NCBI GenBank assembly: GCA_022844225.1
Contig: JALHMC010000038.1
Span: 1-37,622 of the forward strand
Direction: 5' to 3'
DNA: 37,622 nucleotides
Origin: Hyphomicrobiaceae bacterium
GTDB taxonomy: Bacteria > Pseudomonadota > Alphaproteobacteria > Rhizobiales > Hyphomicrobiaceae
The notes under the pieces are model-generated. The model was not told the DNA's origin. It saw only the letters and a program-made list of their open reading frames with translations, and did no database searches. The position numbers and the translations under genes are program-made. Shown in pieces: positions 15,657 to 24,861 of the stretch. Positions within the stretch are counted from its first letter, which is position 1. Every line of letters begins with the position of its first letter.

Positions 15657-15827
15657 GTGATCGGTGCCGTCCATGCCTTCTGGCGCAACCGGAGTGGCTC
15701 GATTTCCATCGAGTATGGCCTAATCGCCGTCCTGATCTCGATCAGTATCATCGGCGTGTCGCAGCTGATCGCACTCGATCTGTCGTCGATCTTTGGCGAC
15801 GTCCAGGGCGGTCTAGCGAACCGATGA
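15657..15827 (+). CDS. Flp-like pilin 3, divergent
   Basis: A 56-residue Flp-type prepilin with a GTG start, preceded by the strong Shine-Dalgarno run GGGAGGGG at 15645-15652. The leader is unlike those of the other two pilins (MIGAVHAFWRNRSG). Cleavage should follow G14, giving SISIEYGLIAVLIS with the conserved E5 and Y6. The hydrophobic helix is followed by a short tail ending QGGLANR, similar to the end of pilin 1. Serine replaces alanine at mature position 1. The frame is open upstream, but that part reads as non-coding. It may be a minor or tip pilin. It lies 145 bases before cpaA. Confidence 0.85.
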   Translation: MIGAVHAFWRNRSGSISIEYGLIAVLISISIIGVSQLIALDLSSIFGDVQGGLANR

Positions 15828-15972
15828 TGATCAGGCGGTGCCGAATCGGCCAGTCGTCGACCGGATAAGTCAGCGGAATAGCACCACTTAAGTATCGCTT
15901 TACCGTCTGCGATTAGTATCGATCCAACCGTTCGCGCCACCTGTATCGTGGCAGAGATAGTGGTGCGTCATC

Positions 15973-16476
15973 GTGCTCGAGTTCGTGCTCTTCCTGACGT
16001 TTCCGGCCGCGATGGCATTCGCGGGCGCGATGGATCTCTTTACGATGACCATCCCGAACCGGATTTCGATCGGCCTGATCGCCGCCTTTGCGGTCGCAGC
16101 CATTATGGCGCCTCTCGGCTGGCCGGAACTCGCGAGCCATGTCGGCGCAGGCCTGCTGATGCTGGCCATTGGCATCGGCCTTTTCGCCTTCGGTTTTCTC
16201 GGTGGCGGTGACGCCAAGCTCCTTGCCGCGGCCGCGCTGTGGTTCGGGTTCGAGGGCCTGCTGCAGTATCTGGTGCTGGTCTCGATCTGTGGCGGCCTGC
16301 TGGTTCTCGCAATTCTCCTCTACCGCAGCATGTCGCCTCCGCTCTGGCTCTGCCGCCAGGAGTGGGCGATGCGCCTCCACACCAAGGCGGGAGGTGTGCC
16401 CTACGGCATCGCGCTCGCCGCGGGAGGGTTGTGGCTCTATCCGTCGACGCCCTGGCTGCAAAGCCTCGCCGTCTGA
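15973..16476 (+). CDS. cpaA: Prepilin peptidase CpaA/TadV
   Basis: A 167-residue inner-membrane aspartic peptidase that cleaves the leaders of Flp pilins. The two catalytic aspartates are D21 in AMDLFTMTIPN and D80 in the GxGD-type motif FLGGGDAKLL. Hydrophobic helices span the chain. It is the short type without the N-terminal methylase domain of PilD, as is normal for Tad systems. The start is a GTG at 15973. It lies just after three pilin genes, its expected substrates, and before cpaB. Confidence 0.95.
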   Translation: MLEFVLFLTFPAAMAFAGAMDLFTMTIPNRISIGLIAAFAVAAIMAPLGWPELASHVGAGLLMLAIGIGLFAFGFLGGGDAKLLAAAALWFGFEGLLQYLVLVSICGGLLVLAILLYRSMSPPLWLCRQEWAMRLHTKAGGVPYGIALAAGGLWLYPSTPWLQSLAV

Positions 16477-16643
16477 CCCCGAAGCGACCCTGCTCCCGCC
16501 TATACCGCACGAGCCCGGGTTCGCCACGTTTTCGCCCCAGATTGCCCTCCGTTGGCGCAGCGATTAACTGGGCATTGACATTTCTCGCGCACAGTCCGGA
16601 TCACGCTCCCCACAAATTCGGGATCTGAAAGGACTATTGCGTC

Positions 16644-17444
16644 ATGAAGCGAGCACAGCTCATCGGCATCGCGATCGCCGGCGTCTGCGGCCTTGGCGCC
16701 TTTTTCCTCGCGAAGGGCATCGTCGTGAAGCCGCGCGAGATCAAGGTGGAGACTCAGACGAACACCACTGAGGTGCTCGTCGCGCGTGCCGGCATCTCGC
16801 TGGGTCAGATCACCACCGAATCCTCGTTCCGCTGGCAGTCCTGGCCGCAGGACGCCGTGCCGCCCGGATCGATAACGCGTGTCGCCGGCGGCTCCTCGGC
16901 CGGCATGCGGCCGTTTGTCGGCGCTATCGCCCGCACGCCGATCCTGACAGGCGAGCCGATCACCAAGGTCAAGCTGGTCAGCGCTAAGGAGGGCGGCGTT
17001 CTCGCGGCGATCCTCCCCGAGGGCAAGCGCGCAGTCTCTGTCATGATCCGTGATGAGCACCTCGCCGCAGGCAAGCTGATCCTTCCCAACGATCGCGTCG
17101 ACGTCATCCTGATCCGCAAGCAGCGCAGCCGCTCGGGGGGCGAAGAGACGTCGAGCGAGACCATTTTCCGTGACATCCGCGTGCTCGCCATCGGCCAGCG
17201 CATCGAGATCAAGGAAGGCCAGAAGAACGCCGACGGCAATACGGCGACGCTGGAGTTGTCGCCCGAGGAGGCGGAAGAGCTCGTTCTCGCCCGCTCGAAA
17301 GGCGAGATCACGCTGGCTCTGCGCTCGATCGCCGACTTCAACAAGAGCGAGGAGCCTGTGAGCAGCAAGAAGGACGCCAAGGCTTCCAGCACGGTCAAAG
17401 TGCTCCGCTACGGTGTGAAGTCGCGCTCCTACGGTGTGAATTGA
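16644..17444 (+). CDS. cpaB: Flp pilus assembly protein CpaB/RcpC
   Basis: A 266-residue periplasmic protein anchored by one N-terminal hydrophobic helix (about 5-24). A SAF domain (about 43-120, TEVLVARAGISLGQI and onward) is followed by the RcpC/CpaB region (RAVSVMIRDEHLAAGKLILPNDRVDVILI). In Tad systems CpaB works with the secretin CpaC at the outer membrane; the SAF fold suggests binding to cell wall sugars. AAAGGA upstream of the ATG acts as ribosome binding site. It is 94 bases before cpaC. Confidence 0.95.
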   Translation: MKRAQLIGIAIAGVCGLGAFFLAKGIVVKPREIKVETQTNTTEVLVARAGISLGQITTESSFRWQSWPQDAVPPGSITRVAGGSSAGMRPFVGAIARTPILTGEPITKVKLVSAKEGGVLAAILPEGKRAVSVMIRDEHLAAGKLILPNDRVDVILIRKQRSRSGGEETSSETIFRDIRVLAIGQRIEIKEGQKNADGNTATLELSPEEAEELVLARSKGEITLALRSIADFNKSEEPVSSKKDAKASSTVKVLRYGVKSRSYGVN

Positions 17445-17538
17445 GTTCCCGGTTCGGGCGAAAGCTCGTGTGAGATTTTGTCCAAGTTGCGTTTGCGTCT
17501 GTCCGTGCTCCCGGTAGCTCGTCAGAAAGCTTGAAACC

Positions 17539-19143
17539 ATGCGCAACTACTCGATTAAGTCTTATGGCGCCGCTATCGCCGGGTTGACCGGGCTCGTGGC
17601 TCACATGCTCCTCGCACCGTCCGTCGAAGCGAGCGATCCATCCGCTCGTCGCCACATCCGGCCAGCCGCTGCCCAAGCTCCATTCGATCCTCATCACCAG
17701 TCGATCCTGCGGCTGACCGAGCGCGACGGGTTTCCGCTTCATCGCAGCATCAAGATCGGGCGCAACAAGTCCCTGATGATCGAAGTGCCGCACGAGCTGA
17801 GGGACGTAATCGTCTCGAGCCCGGACATCGTCGATGCCGTGGTGCAAAGCTCGAACCGCGTCTATCTGATCGGCAAGAAGGTCGGTCAGGCCAACGCCTT
17901 CTTCTTCGACAGCACCGGCCAGCAGATCGCCACCTTCGAGCTGATCGTCGAGCACGATACAGTCGTCCTCGACACGCTCTTCAAGCGCCTCCTGCCCGGC
18001 TCCAACATCAAGACCGAGGTTCTGAACGAGACGGTGATCCTCACCGGCAGCGTTCGCAACCCGGCCGATGCCTCGCGCGCCGCCGACATCGCGAGCCGCT
18101 TCATCACCACGCCAACGGCGGAGGCCAACGACCGGCACGCGAAGAAGGTGATCAACCTTCTACAGGTCGAGGCGGAGGAGCAGGTCATGCTCCGCGTCAA
18201 GGTGGCCGAGGTCGAGAGGTCGGTGCTGAAACAGTTCGGCATCAATCTCGGCGCTGAACTCAACATCGGCAATTTCGCCACCGGGATCATGACGAACAAT
18301 GCACTGCCGCTGACCACCGTTGCGGGTCTCGGCGGAATGACGCAAGCATTTCGAGACACGAGTTTGCCGATCGGGAGGGGATGCGATGTTGCCTCGCCCA
18401 ACAGCGCAACGGGCCAGGCCAACAGCTTCGTGACCTCCGGCCTAGTCGGCGTTTGGGGCACCGGAAACAATTGCGTCGGTCATGCGCTCAAGGCGCTTGA
18501 ACGCAACGGCCTCGTGAAGACACTTGCGGAGCCAAACCTCACGGCGATCTCCGGCGAGTCGGCCAAGTTCCTGGCCGGCGGCGAGTATCCGGTTCCCGTC
18601 TCGGCTGACAACGGACAGATCGGTATCTCCTTCAAGGAGTTCGGTGTCAGCGTCGCCTTCACACCCATCGTGCTCTCGGAAGGTCGCATCAATCTGAAGA
18701 TTGAGACCGAGGTGTCCGAGCTGACGGATGCCGGTTCGGTCCAGCTTTCCGGTGTCGGGATCCCCGCACTGAAGAAGCGGAGGGCTCAATCCACGGTCGA
18801 GTTGCCGTCCGGTGGGACGCTCGCGATGGCCGGCCTCATCTCCGAGGACACGCGCAAGAACATCGATGGATTACCGGGGCTCAAAGATCTGCCCATGCTC
18901 GGTACGCTCTTCCGCAGCCAGGACTTCATCAAGAGGGAGACCGAGCTCGTCATCCTCGTGACGCCCTACGTCGCCCGGCCGAGCGCCATGCGGGATATGG
19001 CCCGTCCGACGGATGGTCTGGCACCCGCGTCGGATCTCAAGACCAATCTCCTGGGCCACATGAACCGTGTCTACGGCAAGAACGTGCCCACCGAGGCCCA
19101 GGGCGGCCTGAAGGACGGCACCATCGGCTTCATCGTCGACTAA
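17539..19143 (+). CDS. cpaC: Tad pilus secretin CpaC/RcpA
   Basis: A 534-residue outer-membrane secretin forming the channel for the Flp pilus. A signal peptide (about 1-31) precedes an N-terminal pilus-secretin domain (SLMIEVPHELRDVIVSSPDIVDA), a BON-like segment (about 135-180, VLNETVILTGSVRN), and the secretin core. The core ends with the conserved block LPGLKDLPMLGTLFRS at about 445-460 and the membrane strand ETELVILVTPYVARP. The C-terminal tail of about 55 residues continues past the core. Length is normal for alphaproteobacterial CpaC. It lies 24 bases before cpaD. Confidence 0.96.
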   Translation: MRNYSIKSYGAAIAGLTGLVAHMLLAPSVEASDPSARRHIRPAAAQAPFDPHHQSILRLTERDGFPLHRSIKIGRNKSLMIEVPHELRDVIVSSPDIVDAVVQSSNRVYLIGKKVGQANAFFFDSTGQQIATFELIVEHDTVVLDTLFKRLLPGSNIKTEVLNETVILTGSVRNPADASRAADIASRFITTPTAEANDRHAKKVINLLQVEAEEQVMLRVKVAEVERSVLKQFGINLGAELNIGNFATGIMTNNALPLTTVAGLGGMTQAFRDTSLPIGRGCDVASPNSATGQANSFVTSGLVGVWGTGNNCVGHALKALERNGLVKTLAEPNLTAISGESAKFLAGGEYPVPVSADNGQIGISFKEFGVSVAFTPIVLSEGRINLKIETEVSELTDAGSVQLSGVGIPALKKRRAQSTVELPSGGTLAMAGLISEDTRKNIDGLPGLKDLPMLGTLFRSQDFIKRETELVILVTPYVARPSAMRDMARPTDGLAPASDLKTNLLGHMNRVYGKNVPTEAQGGLKDGTIGFIVD

Positions 19144-19167
19144 GGCCAGAGCGCCGGAGACAAACAA

Positions 19168-19896
19168 ATGACCACCTCGAGCATGCACCATAAGGTCGCC
19201 CGCCGCACGATCAGCCTCGCTGCAATGGGCGCCGCACTCCTTCTGTCCGGTTGCTCCAACGGCATGGAACCTGGCGGCCATGTCGCCGGCTGGTCGATGA
19301 TCAGCCCCGATCAGCGCCATCCGATCATCGTGTCGGAGCAGCCGGCCACGCACTCGGTTCGCGTCGGCCGCGGATCGGATGGCCTGTCGCCGCACCAACG
19401 CGCCGGAATCGCCGACTTCATCAGCCGGTATCGCGGGGCCGACGGCGGTAACGGTAGCCTCTCGATCGCGGTGCCGTCCGGCTCCGCCAACGAGATTTCG
19501 GCCCTCAAGGCAGTGGCCGACGCTCGGGAAATCGCTCGCGATATGGGGATCGACGACAGCCGCGTCGCGGTGAGCCCCTATCGCACCAACGGCGACCGCG
19601 ACTCCGCGATCCGCATCTCCTATACGCGCTACGTGGCGGAGGCCCCCCAGTGTGGCGTGTGGCCGACCAACACGGGCGACGATGCCCGCAACATGCCACA
19701 TCCGAACCTCGGCTGCGCCACGCAGCGGAATTTCGCGATGCAGGTCGCCAACCCCGCCGATCTCCTCGGCCCACGCACTATGACGCCCGCCGCGGGCGAG
19801 CGTCGGGACGCCCGTTGGGAGAAGTTTAACAAGGGCGAGACGACAGTGGCCAAGAAGGATCAGGACGAGCGCGCCTCGACCAAGGGCGAGAACTGA
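19168..19896 (+). CDS. cpaD: Pilus assembly lipoprotein CpaD
   Basis: A 242-residue CpaD-family protein with a lipoprotein signal peptide and lipobox L-S-G-C29, so it is probably lipidated and placed in the outer membrane to support the CpaC secretin. The middle region contains the CpaD pattern (ISRYRGADGGNGSLSIAVPSG, then SRVAVSPYRTNG) and the block CGVWPTN, followed by HPNLGCATQRNFAMQVANPADLLGPR, the family signature. The Lys/Glu-rich tail is polar. GGAGA at 19156-19160 gives a good ribosome binding site. It is nine bases before cpaE. Confidence 0.95.
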   Translation: MTTSSMHHKVARRTISLAAMGAALLLSGCSNGMEPGGHVAGWSMISPDQRHPIIVSEQPATHSVRVGRGSDGLSPHQRAGIADFISRYRGADGGNGSLSIAVPSGSANEISALKAVADAREIARDMGIDDSRVAVSPYRTNGDRDSAIRISYTRYVAEAPQCGVWPTNTGDDARNMPHPNLGCATQRNFAMQVANPADLLGPRTMTPAAGERRDARWEKFNKGETTVAKKDQDERASTKGEN

Positions 19897-19905
19897 TCGG
19901 ACCGG

Positions 19906-21210
19906 ATGAAGAGCAAGGAAGCGCACGCCATGGCTGCAGAGGCAAAGAGCCGCGAACTCGCGATGATTGGCGAGGACGGACAGGACGACATGCGCGCCGA
20001 CCGGGCGCGCCCGATCCCGCGCATCTCGATTCAGGCATTCTGTGAGGATCCGCGAACTGCCGAGGCCGTCCAGGTGGCCGCCGACGACCGTCGCCTCGCG
20101 AAGGCGCACGTGTCGGTCCACATGGGCGGCATCGAGGCCGCGGTCGCCCACTATCAGGAAAGCCCGACGCCGAACCTCATCGTTATCGAATCGTCCCTGC
20201 GCTCAAGCGAGTTGCTCGGCCAGCTCGATCGGCTCGCGGAAAGCTGCGATGCCGGTACCAAGGTCGTCGTCGTCGGTTCGACGAACGACGTCCTGCTCTA
20301 TCGCGAGCTCCTGAAGCGCGGCGTTGCCGAGTACCTGATCGCGCCCGTCTCGCCGATGCAGGTGATGGAGTCGATCTCCAACCTCTACAACGATCCGAAT
20401 GCCGATCCCGTCGGGCACGTGTTTGCCTTCATCGGCGCCAAGGGCGGCATCGGATCGTCAACCGTGTGCCACAATGTCTCCTGGTGCATGTCCGAGCTGT
20501 TGAAAGCGAGCGTCGTGATCGCCGATCTCGATCTCGCGTTCGGCACGGCTGGTCTGGATTTCAACCAGGACCCCGTACAGGGTATCGCCGAGGCTCTCGG
20601 CAGCCCGGAGCGGCTCGACGAGGTATTGCTCGATCGCTTGCTCACGAAGTGCTCCGAGCATCTCTCGATCTTCGCTGCGCCTGGAACGCTGGATCGCGAT
20701 TACGACCTGACCGCGGACAGCTGCGATATCGTCCTCGACGTCGTGCGCCAGAACGTCCCTTACGTGACGGTCGACCTGCCTCACGTCTGGACGTCGTGGT
20801 CGAAGCGGATCCTCGTTCAGGCGGACGAGATCATCGTCACAGCGACGCCGGATCTCGCCAGCCTGCGCAACACCAAGAATCTGGTCGATCTCCTGAAACA
20901 GGTCCGCCAGAACGATCGTCCGCCGCATCTCGTGGTCAACATGCAGGGCGTGCCGAAGCGGCCTGAGATCCCGATCAAGGATTTCGAAGCGGCGCTCGAT
21001 CTCAAGGCCTGCGCGGTCATCGAGTTCGATGCCGAGACGTTCGGCCAGGCCGCCAACAACGGCCAAATGGTCGAGGAAATGTCGGCAAAGGCGAAGTCGG
21101 TTCAGAACTTCCGCGACATCGCAATGACGATCTCGGGCCGCCGTGAGCAGAAGATCGAGAAGAAGTCGGCGCTGGCGCCAATTCTCGAACGATTCAAGAT
21201 CAAGCGGTAA
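19906..21210 (+). CDS. cpaE: Pilus assembly protein CpaE/TadZ
   Basis: A 434-residue cytoplasmic protein. Residues about 35-155 are a receiver-like domain in which the usual phospho-acceptor region reads LIVIESSLRS, so normal phosphorylation is doubtful. Residues about 172-420 are a MinD/ParA-like ATPase with the deviant P-loop K179-G-G-I-G-S-S and the ADLDLAFGTAGLDF switch region. CpaE/TadZ proteins place the pilus machinery, often at a cell pole. A second in-frame ATG at 19930 is an alternative start. It is 12 bases before cpaF. Confidence 0.95.
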   Translation: MKSKEAHAMAAEAKSRELAMIGEDGQDDMRADRARPIPRISIQAFCEDPRTAEAVQVAADDRRLAKAHVSVHMGGIEAAVAHYQESPTPNLIVIESSLRSSELLGQLDRLAESCDAGTKVVVVGSTNDVLLYRELLKRGVAEYLIAPVSPMQVMESISNLYNDPNADPVGHVFAFIGAKGGIGSSTVCHNVSWCMSELLKASVVIADLDLAFGTAGLDFNQDPVQGIAEALGSPERLDEVLLDRLLTKCSEHLSIFAAPGTLDRDYDLTADSCDIVLDVVRQNVPYVTVDLPHVWTSWSKRILVQADEIIVTATPDLASLRNTKNLVDLLKQVRQNDRPPHLVVNMQGVPKRPEIPIKDFEAALDLKACAVIEFDAETFGQAANNGQMVEEMSAKAKSVQNFRDIAMTISGRREQKIEKKSALAPILERFKIKR

Positions 21211-21222
21211 GGAGCCCGGGCA

Positions 21223-22698
21223 ATGTTCGGAAGGCGATCCAACGAGGCCGGGGCAACCCGTCGACCAGCGGTTCAGCAAACGGGGACCCAGGCGCCTGCA
21301 AAAACGGTCGTCGAGCCGAAGCAGACCGCGGCGCCTCCTCCTCCGCCGCCGCGGGCTGAACCTGTCGAACCGCAGCGTAAACATTCGGAAGAATATTACG
21401 ACGTCAAGACGACGGTCTTCAACGCGCTGATCGATACGATCGACCTGACGCAGCTCGCCAAGCTGGAGGCGGCGGCGGCGCGTGAGGAGATCCGCGACAT
21501 CGTCAGCGAGATCATTCAGCTGAAGAACGTCGTCATGTCGATTGCGGAGCAGGAAGAGCTCCTCGAAGACATCTGCAACGACGTGCTCGGCTACGGTCCG
21601 TTGGAGCCGTTGCTGGCGCGGGATGACATCGCCGATATCATGGTCAACGGCGCCCAGACGACCTTCATCGAAGTGAACGGCAAAGTCCAGAAGACGGGCG
21701 TGCGCTTTGCCGACAACGCTCAGCTGATGAATATCTGCCAGCGCATTGTGAGCCAGGTCGGCCGCCGTGTCGACGAATCGAGCCCGATCTGCGACGCGCG
21801 TCTGCCTGACGGCTCGCGTGTCAACGTCATCGCGCCGCCACTCGCCATCGATGGCCCGGCCCTCACCATTCGTAAGTTCAAGAAGGACCGGCTGCGCCTC
21901 GAACAGCTGGTGAAATTCGGCTCGATCACGCCCGCCGGAAAAACGTTGCTCGAAATCATCGGCCGGGTCCGATGCAACATCATCGTCTCGGGCGGCACCG
22001 GCTCGGGCAAGACGACGCTGCTCAACTGTCTGACCGGCTCCATCGACAGTGACGAGCGCATCGTCACCTGCGAGGACTCGGCCGAACTGCAGCTTCAGCA
22101 GCCGCACGTGGTTCGGCTGGAGACCCGACCTCCGAACCTCGAGGGCGAAGGTCAGATCACGATGCGCGATCTGGTCAAGAACTGCCTGCGTATGCGACCC
22201 GAACGGATCATCGTCGGCGAGGTGCGTGGCCCGGAGGCGTTCGATCTCCTCCAGGCCATGAATACCGGTCACGACGGCTCGATGGGTACGCTGCACGCCA
22301 ACAGCCCGCGCGAAGCGATCAGTCGTATGGAATCCATGATCATGATGGGCGGCTTCGCGCTGCCCACCAAAACCATCCGCGAGATGATCACGGGTTCTGT
22401 CGACATCATCGTACAGGCGTCTCGTTTGCGCGACGGCTCGCGCAAGATCACGCACGTCACCGAAGTGGTCGGCATGGAAGGTGAGGTTGTTACGCTGCAG
22501 AACCTGATGGTCTTCGAGATTACGGGCGAGGATGCCAACGGCAAGATCGTTGGTCGCCATCGCTCGACAGGCATTGCGCGTCCGCGCTTCTGGGAGCGTG
22601 CCGAGTATTACGGTGAGACGGAACGCCTGACGAATGCGCTGGCGTCAAGTGAGGTCCGTGACGAGTACGGCAACACCGTGGGTGAGCAACATGGCTGA
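21223..22698 (+). CDS. cpaF: Pilus assembly/secretion ATPase CpaF/TadA
   Basis: A 491-residue cytoplasmic hexameric ATPase that powers Flp pilin polymerisation. A Pro-rich N-terminal tail (about 1-65) precedes the N-terminal domain and the ATPase core with Walker [10 protein letters not shown] at 257-265, an Asp box region ([12 protein letters not shown]), Walker B area ([15 protein letters not shown]) and His box ([14 protein letters not shown]). AAGGAG at 21209-21214 overlaps the cpaE stop. The last eight bases overlap the start of cpaG, showing translational coupling. Confidence 0.97.
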   Translation: MFGRRSNEAGATRRPAVQQTGTQAPAKTVVEPKQTAAPPPPPPRAEPVEPQRKHSEEYYDVKTTVFNALIDTIDLTQLAKLEAAAAREEIRDIVSEIIQLKNVVMSIAEQEELLEDICNDVLGYGPLEPLLARDDIADIMVNGAQTTFIEVNGKVQKTGVRFADNAQLMNICQRIVSQVGRRVDESSPICDARLPDGSRVNVIAPPLAIDGPALTIRKFKKDRLRLEQLVKFGSITPAGKTLLEIIGRVRCNIIVSGGTGSGKTTLLNCLTGSIDSDERIVTCEDSAELQLQQPHVVRLETRPPNLEGEGQITMRDLVKNCLRMRPERIIVGEVRGPEAFDLLQAMNTGHDGSMGTLHANSPREAISRMESMIMMGGFALPTKTIREMITGSVDIIVQASRLRDGSRKITHVTEVVGMEGEVVTLQNLMVFEITGEDANGKIVGRHRSTGIARPRFWERAEYYGETERLTNALASSEVRDEYGNTVGEQHG

Positions 22699-23701
22699 GC
22701 TGTCTCCCGAGATGCTGCAACTCCTGCTCGGCACCATCATCGCGGTGTCGGCGGGTGCGGTGATCTATCTCTTCGTCAACCCATACCTTTCGGGTGAAGT
22801 GCAGCGCGACAAGCGTATGCAGGGTGTCACGGAGAGCCGTGCCAAGCGCGGCCAGGCTCGGACGCGCGACGACGAGCTGCAGAGTCGGCGCAGGCAGGTT
22901 GCCGATTCGCTGAAGGAGATCGAGGATCGGCAGAAGGCCCGTGAGAAGATCACGCTGCGTCTGCGGCTACAACGTGCTGGGCTGCAAGTCACTCCGAACT
23001 CTTTCTGGATAGCCAGCGGCGTCGTCGGCCTGATCGTAGGGGCGCTGACTTTCTATTCGACGCCCGGAATGGATCAAAGGCTTTTGATCTCGCTTGCTTC
23101 AGTCTTCGTGGGTGCCTTCGGCTTGCCCCGCTGGGCGCTCGGTTTCATGACGAAGAAGCGGCAGGCGAAGTTCACCAACGAGTTCGCGAATGCGATCGAC
23201 GTCATCGTTCGCGGCGTCAAGTCGGGTCTGCCACTGAACGAATGTCTCGGCATCATCGCTCGTGAAAGTCCATCGCCCATCCGCGAGGAGTTCCAGGACA
23301 TCGTCGAGCAAAGTCGTGTCGGCGTGCCCCTCCAGGAATGCTTCGAGCGGACCATGCAGAGGATGCCGCTGCCCGAGATGAAGTTCTTCGCGATCGTCAT
23401 CGGCATTCAGCAGCAGGCGGGCGGTAACCTGTCGGAGGCGCTGGGGAACCTGTCTGGTGTTCTGCGTGACAGAAAACGTTTGACGCAGAAGGTCGGCGCG
23501 CTCTCGGCTGAGGCGAAAGCCTCGGCAGCGGTGCTCGGCTCGCTGCCTCCTCTCGTCATGACGATGGTCTACGTCACCACGCCGAACTACATCATGCTGC
23601 TGTTCACGACGAAAACCGGCCACTTCATGCTAATGGCCGCCGCCCTATGGATGACCGTTGGCATCCTCGTGATGCGGAAGATGATCAACTTCAAGTACTG
23701 A
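22691..23701 (+). CDS. tadB: Tad inner-membrane platform protein TadB/CpaG
   Basis: A 336-residue polytopic inner-membrane protein of the T2SSF/TadB family. It forms the platform on which CpaF acts. An N-terminal helix (about 8-29) is followed by a charged stretch (about 40-85), two helices, the T2SSF cytoplasmic domain (AIDVIVRGVKSGLPLNECL and IGIQQQAGGNLSEALGNLS), and two C-terminal helices. The ATG at 22691 overlaps cpaF by eight bases; the frame is open earlier, but that part lies within cpaF. Confidence 0.95.
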   Translation: MAELSPEMLQLLLGTIIAVSAGAVIYLFVNPYLSGEVQRDKRMQGVTESRAKRGQARTRDDELQSRRRQVADSLKEIEDRQKAREKITLRLRLQRAGLQVTPNSFWIASGVVGLIVGALTFYSTPGMDQRLLISLASVFVGAFGLPRWALGFMTKKRQAKFTNEFANAIDVIVRGVKSGLPLNECLGIIARESPSPIREEFQDIVEQSRVGVPLQECFERTMQRMPLPEMKFFAIVIGIQQQAGGNLSEALGNLSGVLRDRKRLTQKVGALSAEAKASAAVLGSLPPLVMTMVYVTTPNYIMLLFTTKTGHFMLMAAALWMTVGILVMRKMINFKY

Positions 23702-23777
23702 GCCGCCTTCCGGTCGGCCGTCAATCGGCGGCGGACCGGTAGCCTGCCCCAGACTTTCGACCGAGACGAGGCGAGCC

Positions 23778-24752
23778 GTGATCGAATTGATCGACCAAAT
23801 TATGAAGCCGCAGTTCCTGGTGATGCTGCTGGCCTCGATCGCAACATTCGTTACCGTCCTGACCATTGCCATGCCAGTCCTGCAGAAGGATCGCATGGGC
23901 CAACGCATGAAGGTCATGGCGACCGAGCGCGATAAGATGCGCGCCCAGCGGATCGCGGATCTCGCCAAGGAGAGTGGCTCGGGCCGCTTGCGGCAAGCGC
24001 CGAAGGGCTTCATGCAGCAGATCGTGGATCAGTTCAATCTGCGCTCGAGCTTCGAATCCGAGGAGCTGAAGAACAAGCTGAAGATGGCGGGCCTGAGAGG
24101 TCAGGCCCCGCTCGTTGCCTACATGTTCTTCCGAGTTCTCGCGCCGGTCATCGTCGGGATCTTTGCCCTGATCTATCTGTTCGCTCTGTCGAACCTGCAG
24201 TATCCGCCGATCGTCAAGTTCGGCATGGCGATCGGCGCCGGCTACATGGGCTTCTATCTGCCCAACATGATCATCGAGAATCTAGTGCAGCGCCGCCAAG
24301 CGTCGATCAATCAGGCCTTCCCCGATTCCCTCGATATGCTTCTCATCTGCGTGCAGGCGGGTATGTCGATCGAGGCGGCATTCGGAAAGGTCGCCAAGGA
24401 AGTCGCCAGCCAGTCACTCGAGTTGGCCGAAGAGCTGAGCCTGACGACGGCCGAACTCTCGTACTTGCAGGACCGTCGAAACGCTTATGAGAATCTGGGT
24501 AAGCGCACTGGTCTTCCCGGTATCAAGTCGGTCGCCACGGCCCTGATCCAGTCCGAGCGATACGGTACGCCGGTCGGTCAAGCGCTGCGAGTGATGGCGA
24601 AAGAGAATCGTGAGGCGCGGATGTCCGAGGCCGAGAAGAAGGCGGCGGCACTGCCTCCCAAGCTGACCGTGCCCATGATCATCTTCTTCCTGCCCGTGCT
24701 CTTTGTCGTCATTCTCGGCCCAGCCGTACTCCAGGTCATGAAGTGGAACTGA
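23778..24752 (+). CDS. tadC: Tad inner-membrane platform protein TadC/CpaH
   Basis: A 324-residue polytopic membrane protein of the T2SSF family and companion of TadB. It has an N-terminal helix, a linker with many basic residues, helices near residues 115-165, the T2SSF signature (DSLDMLLICVQAGMSIEAAF, then QSERYGTPVGQALRVMA), and a C-terminal helix. The start is a GTG at 23778. It lies 76 bases after tadB and is the last Tad gene here; TadD and TadE/F/G are not found downstream in the window. Confidence 0.95.
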   Translation: MIELIDQIMKPQFLVMLLASIATFVTVLTIAMPVLQKDRMGQRMKVMATERDKMRAQRIADLAKESGSGRLRQAPKGFMQQIVDQFNLRSSFESEELKNKLKMAGLRGQAPLVAYMFFRVLAPVIVGIFALIYLFALSNLQYPPIVKFGMAIGAGYMGFYLPNMIIENLVQRRQASINQAFPDSLDMLLICVQAGMSIEAAFGKVAKEVASQSLELAEELSLTTAELSYLQDRRNAYENLGKRTGLPGIKSVATALIQSERYGTPVGQALRVMAKENREARMSEAEKKAAALPPKLTVPMIIFFLPVLFVVILGPAVLQVMKWN

Positions 24753-24781
24753 ACCGGTAGTGACAGCCTGCTCGATCGATG

Positions 24782-24817
24782 AGAGCCGCCGAGACACACG
24801 AGACGGCTCTTGTCTCG
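24782..24817. terminator. Hairpin after the Tad operon, candidate terminator
   Basis: AGAGCCG at 24782-24788 pairs with CGGCTCT at 24804-24810. An overlapping alternative stem, CGAGAC at 24790-24795 with GTCTCG at 24812-24817, could also form. The site lies between the convergent tadC and redoxin genes. There is no T-run, so function is inferred from place and pairing. Confidence 0.4.
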
Positions 24818-24861
24818 AGCACGACGCGCCGATGCGACCACGAGGGCTACTTGCAATTCGG

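Noticed and set aside
16500..17546. A 348-codon minus-strand open frame
   Set aside because: It lies opposite cpaB, whose protein is clearly identified, and has shadow-frame composition.
18871..20151. A 426-codon minus-strand open frame
   Set aside because: It is antisense to cpaC, cpaD and cpaE; no protein features.
20458..22560. A 700-codon open frame on the minus strand
   Set aside because: It is the antisense of cpaE and cpaF, has a composition rich in Arg/Asp/His/Leu typical of GC-rich shadow frames, and shows no known domain.
14254..24752. Genomic island integrated at tRNA-Ala
   Set aside because: No integrase gene and no repeat of the tRNA 3' end were found on the far side, so this is kept only as a weak possibility in the findings.
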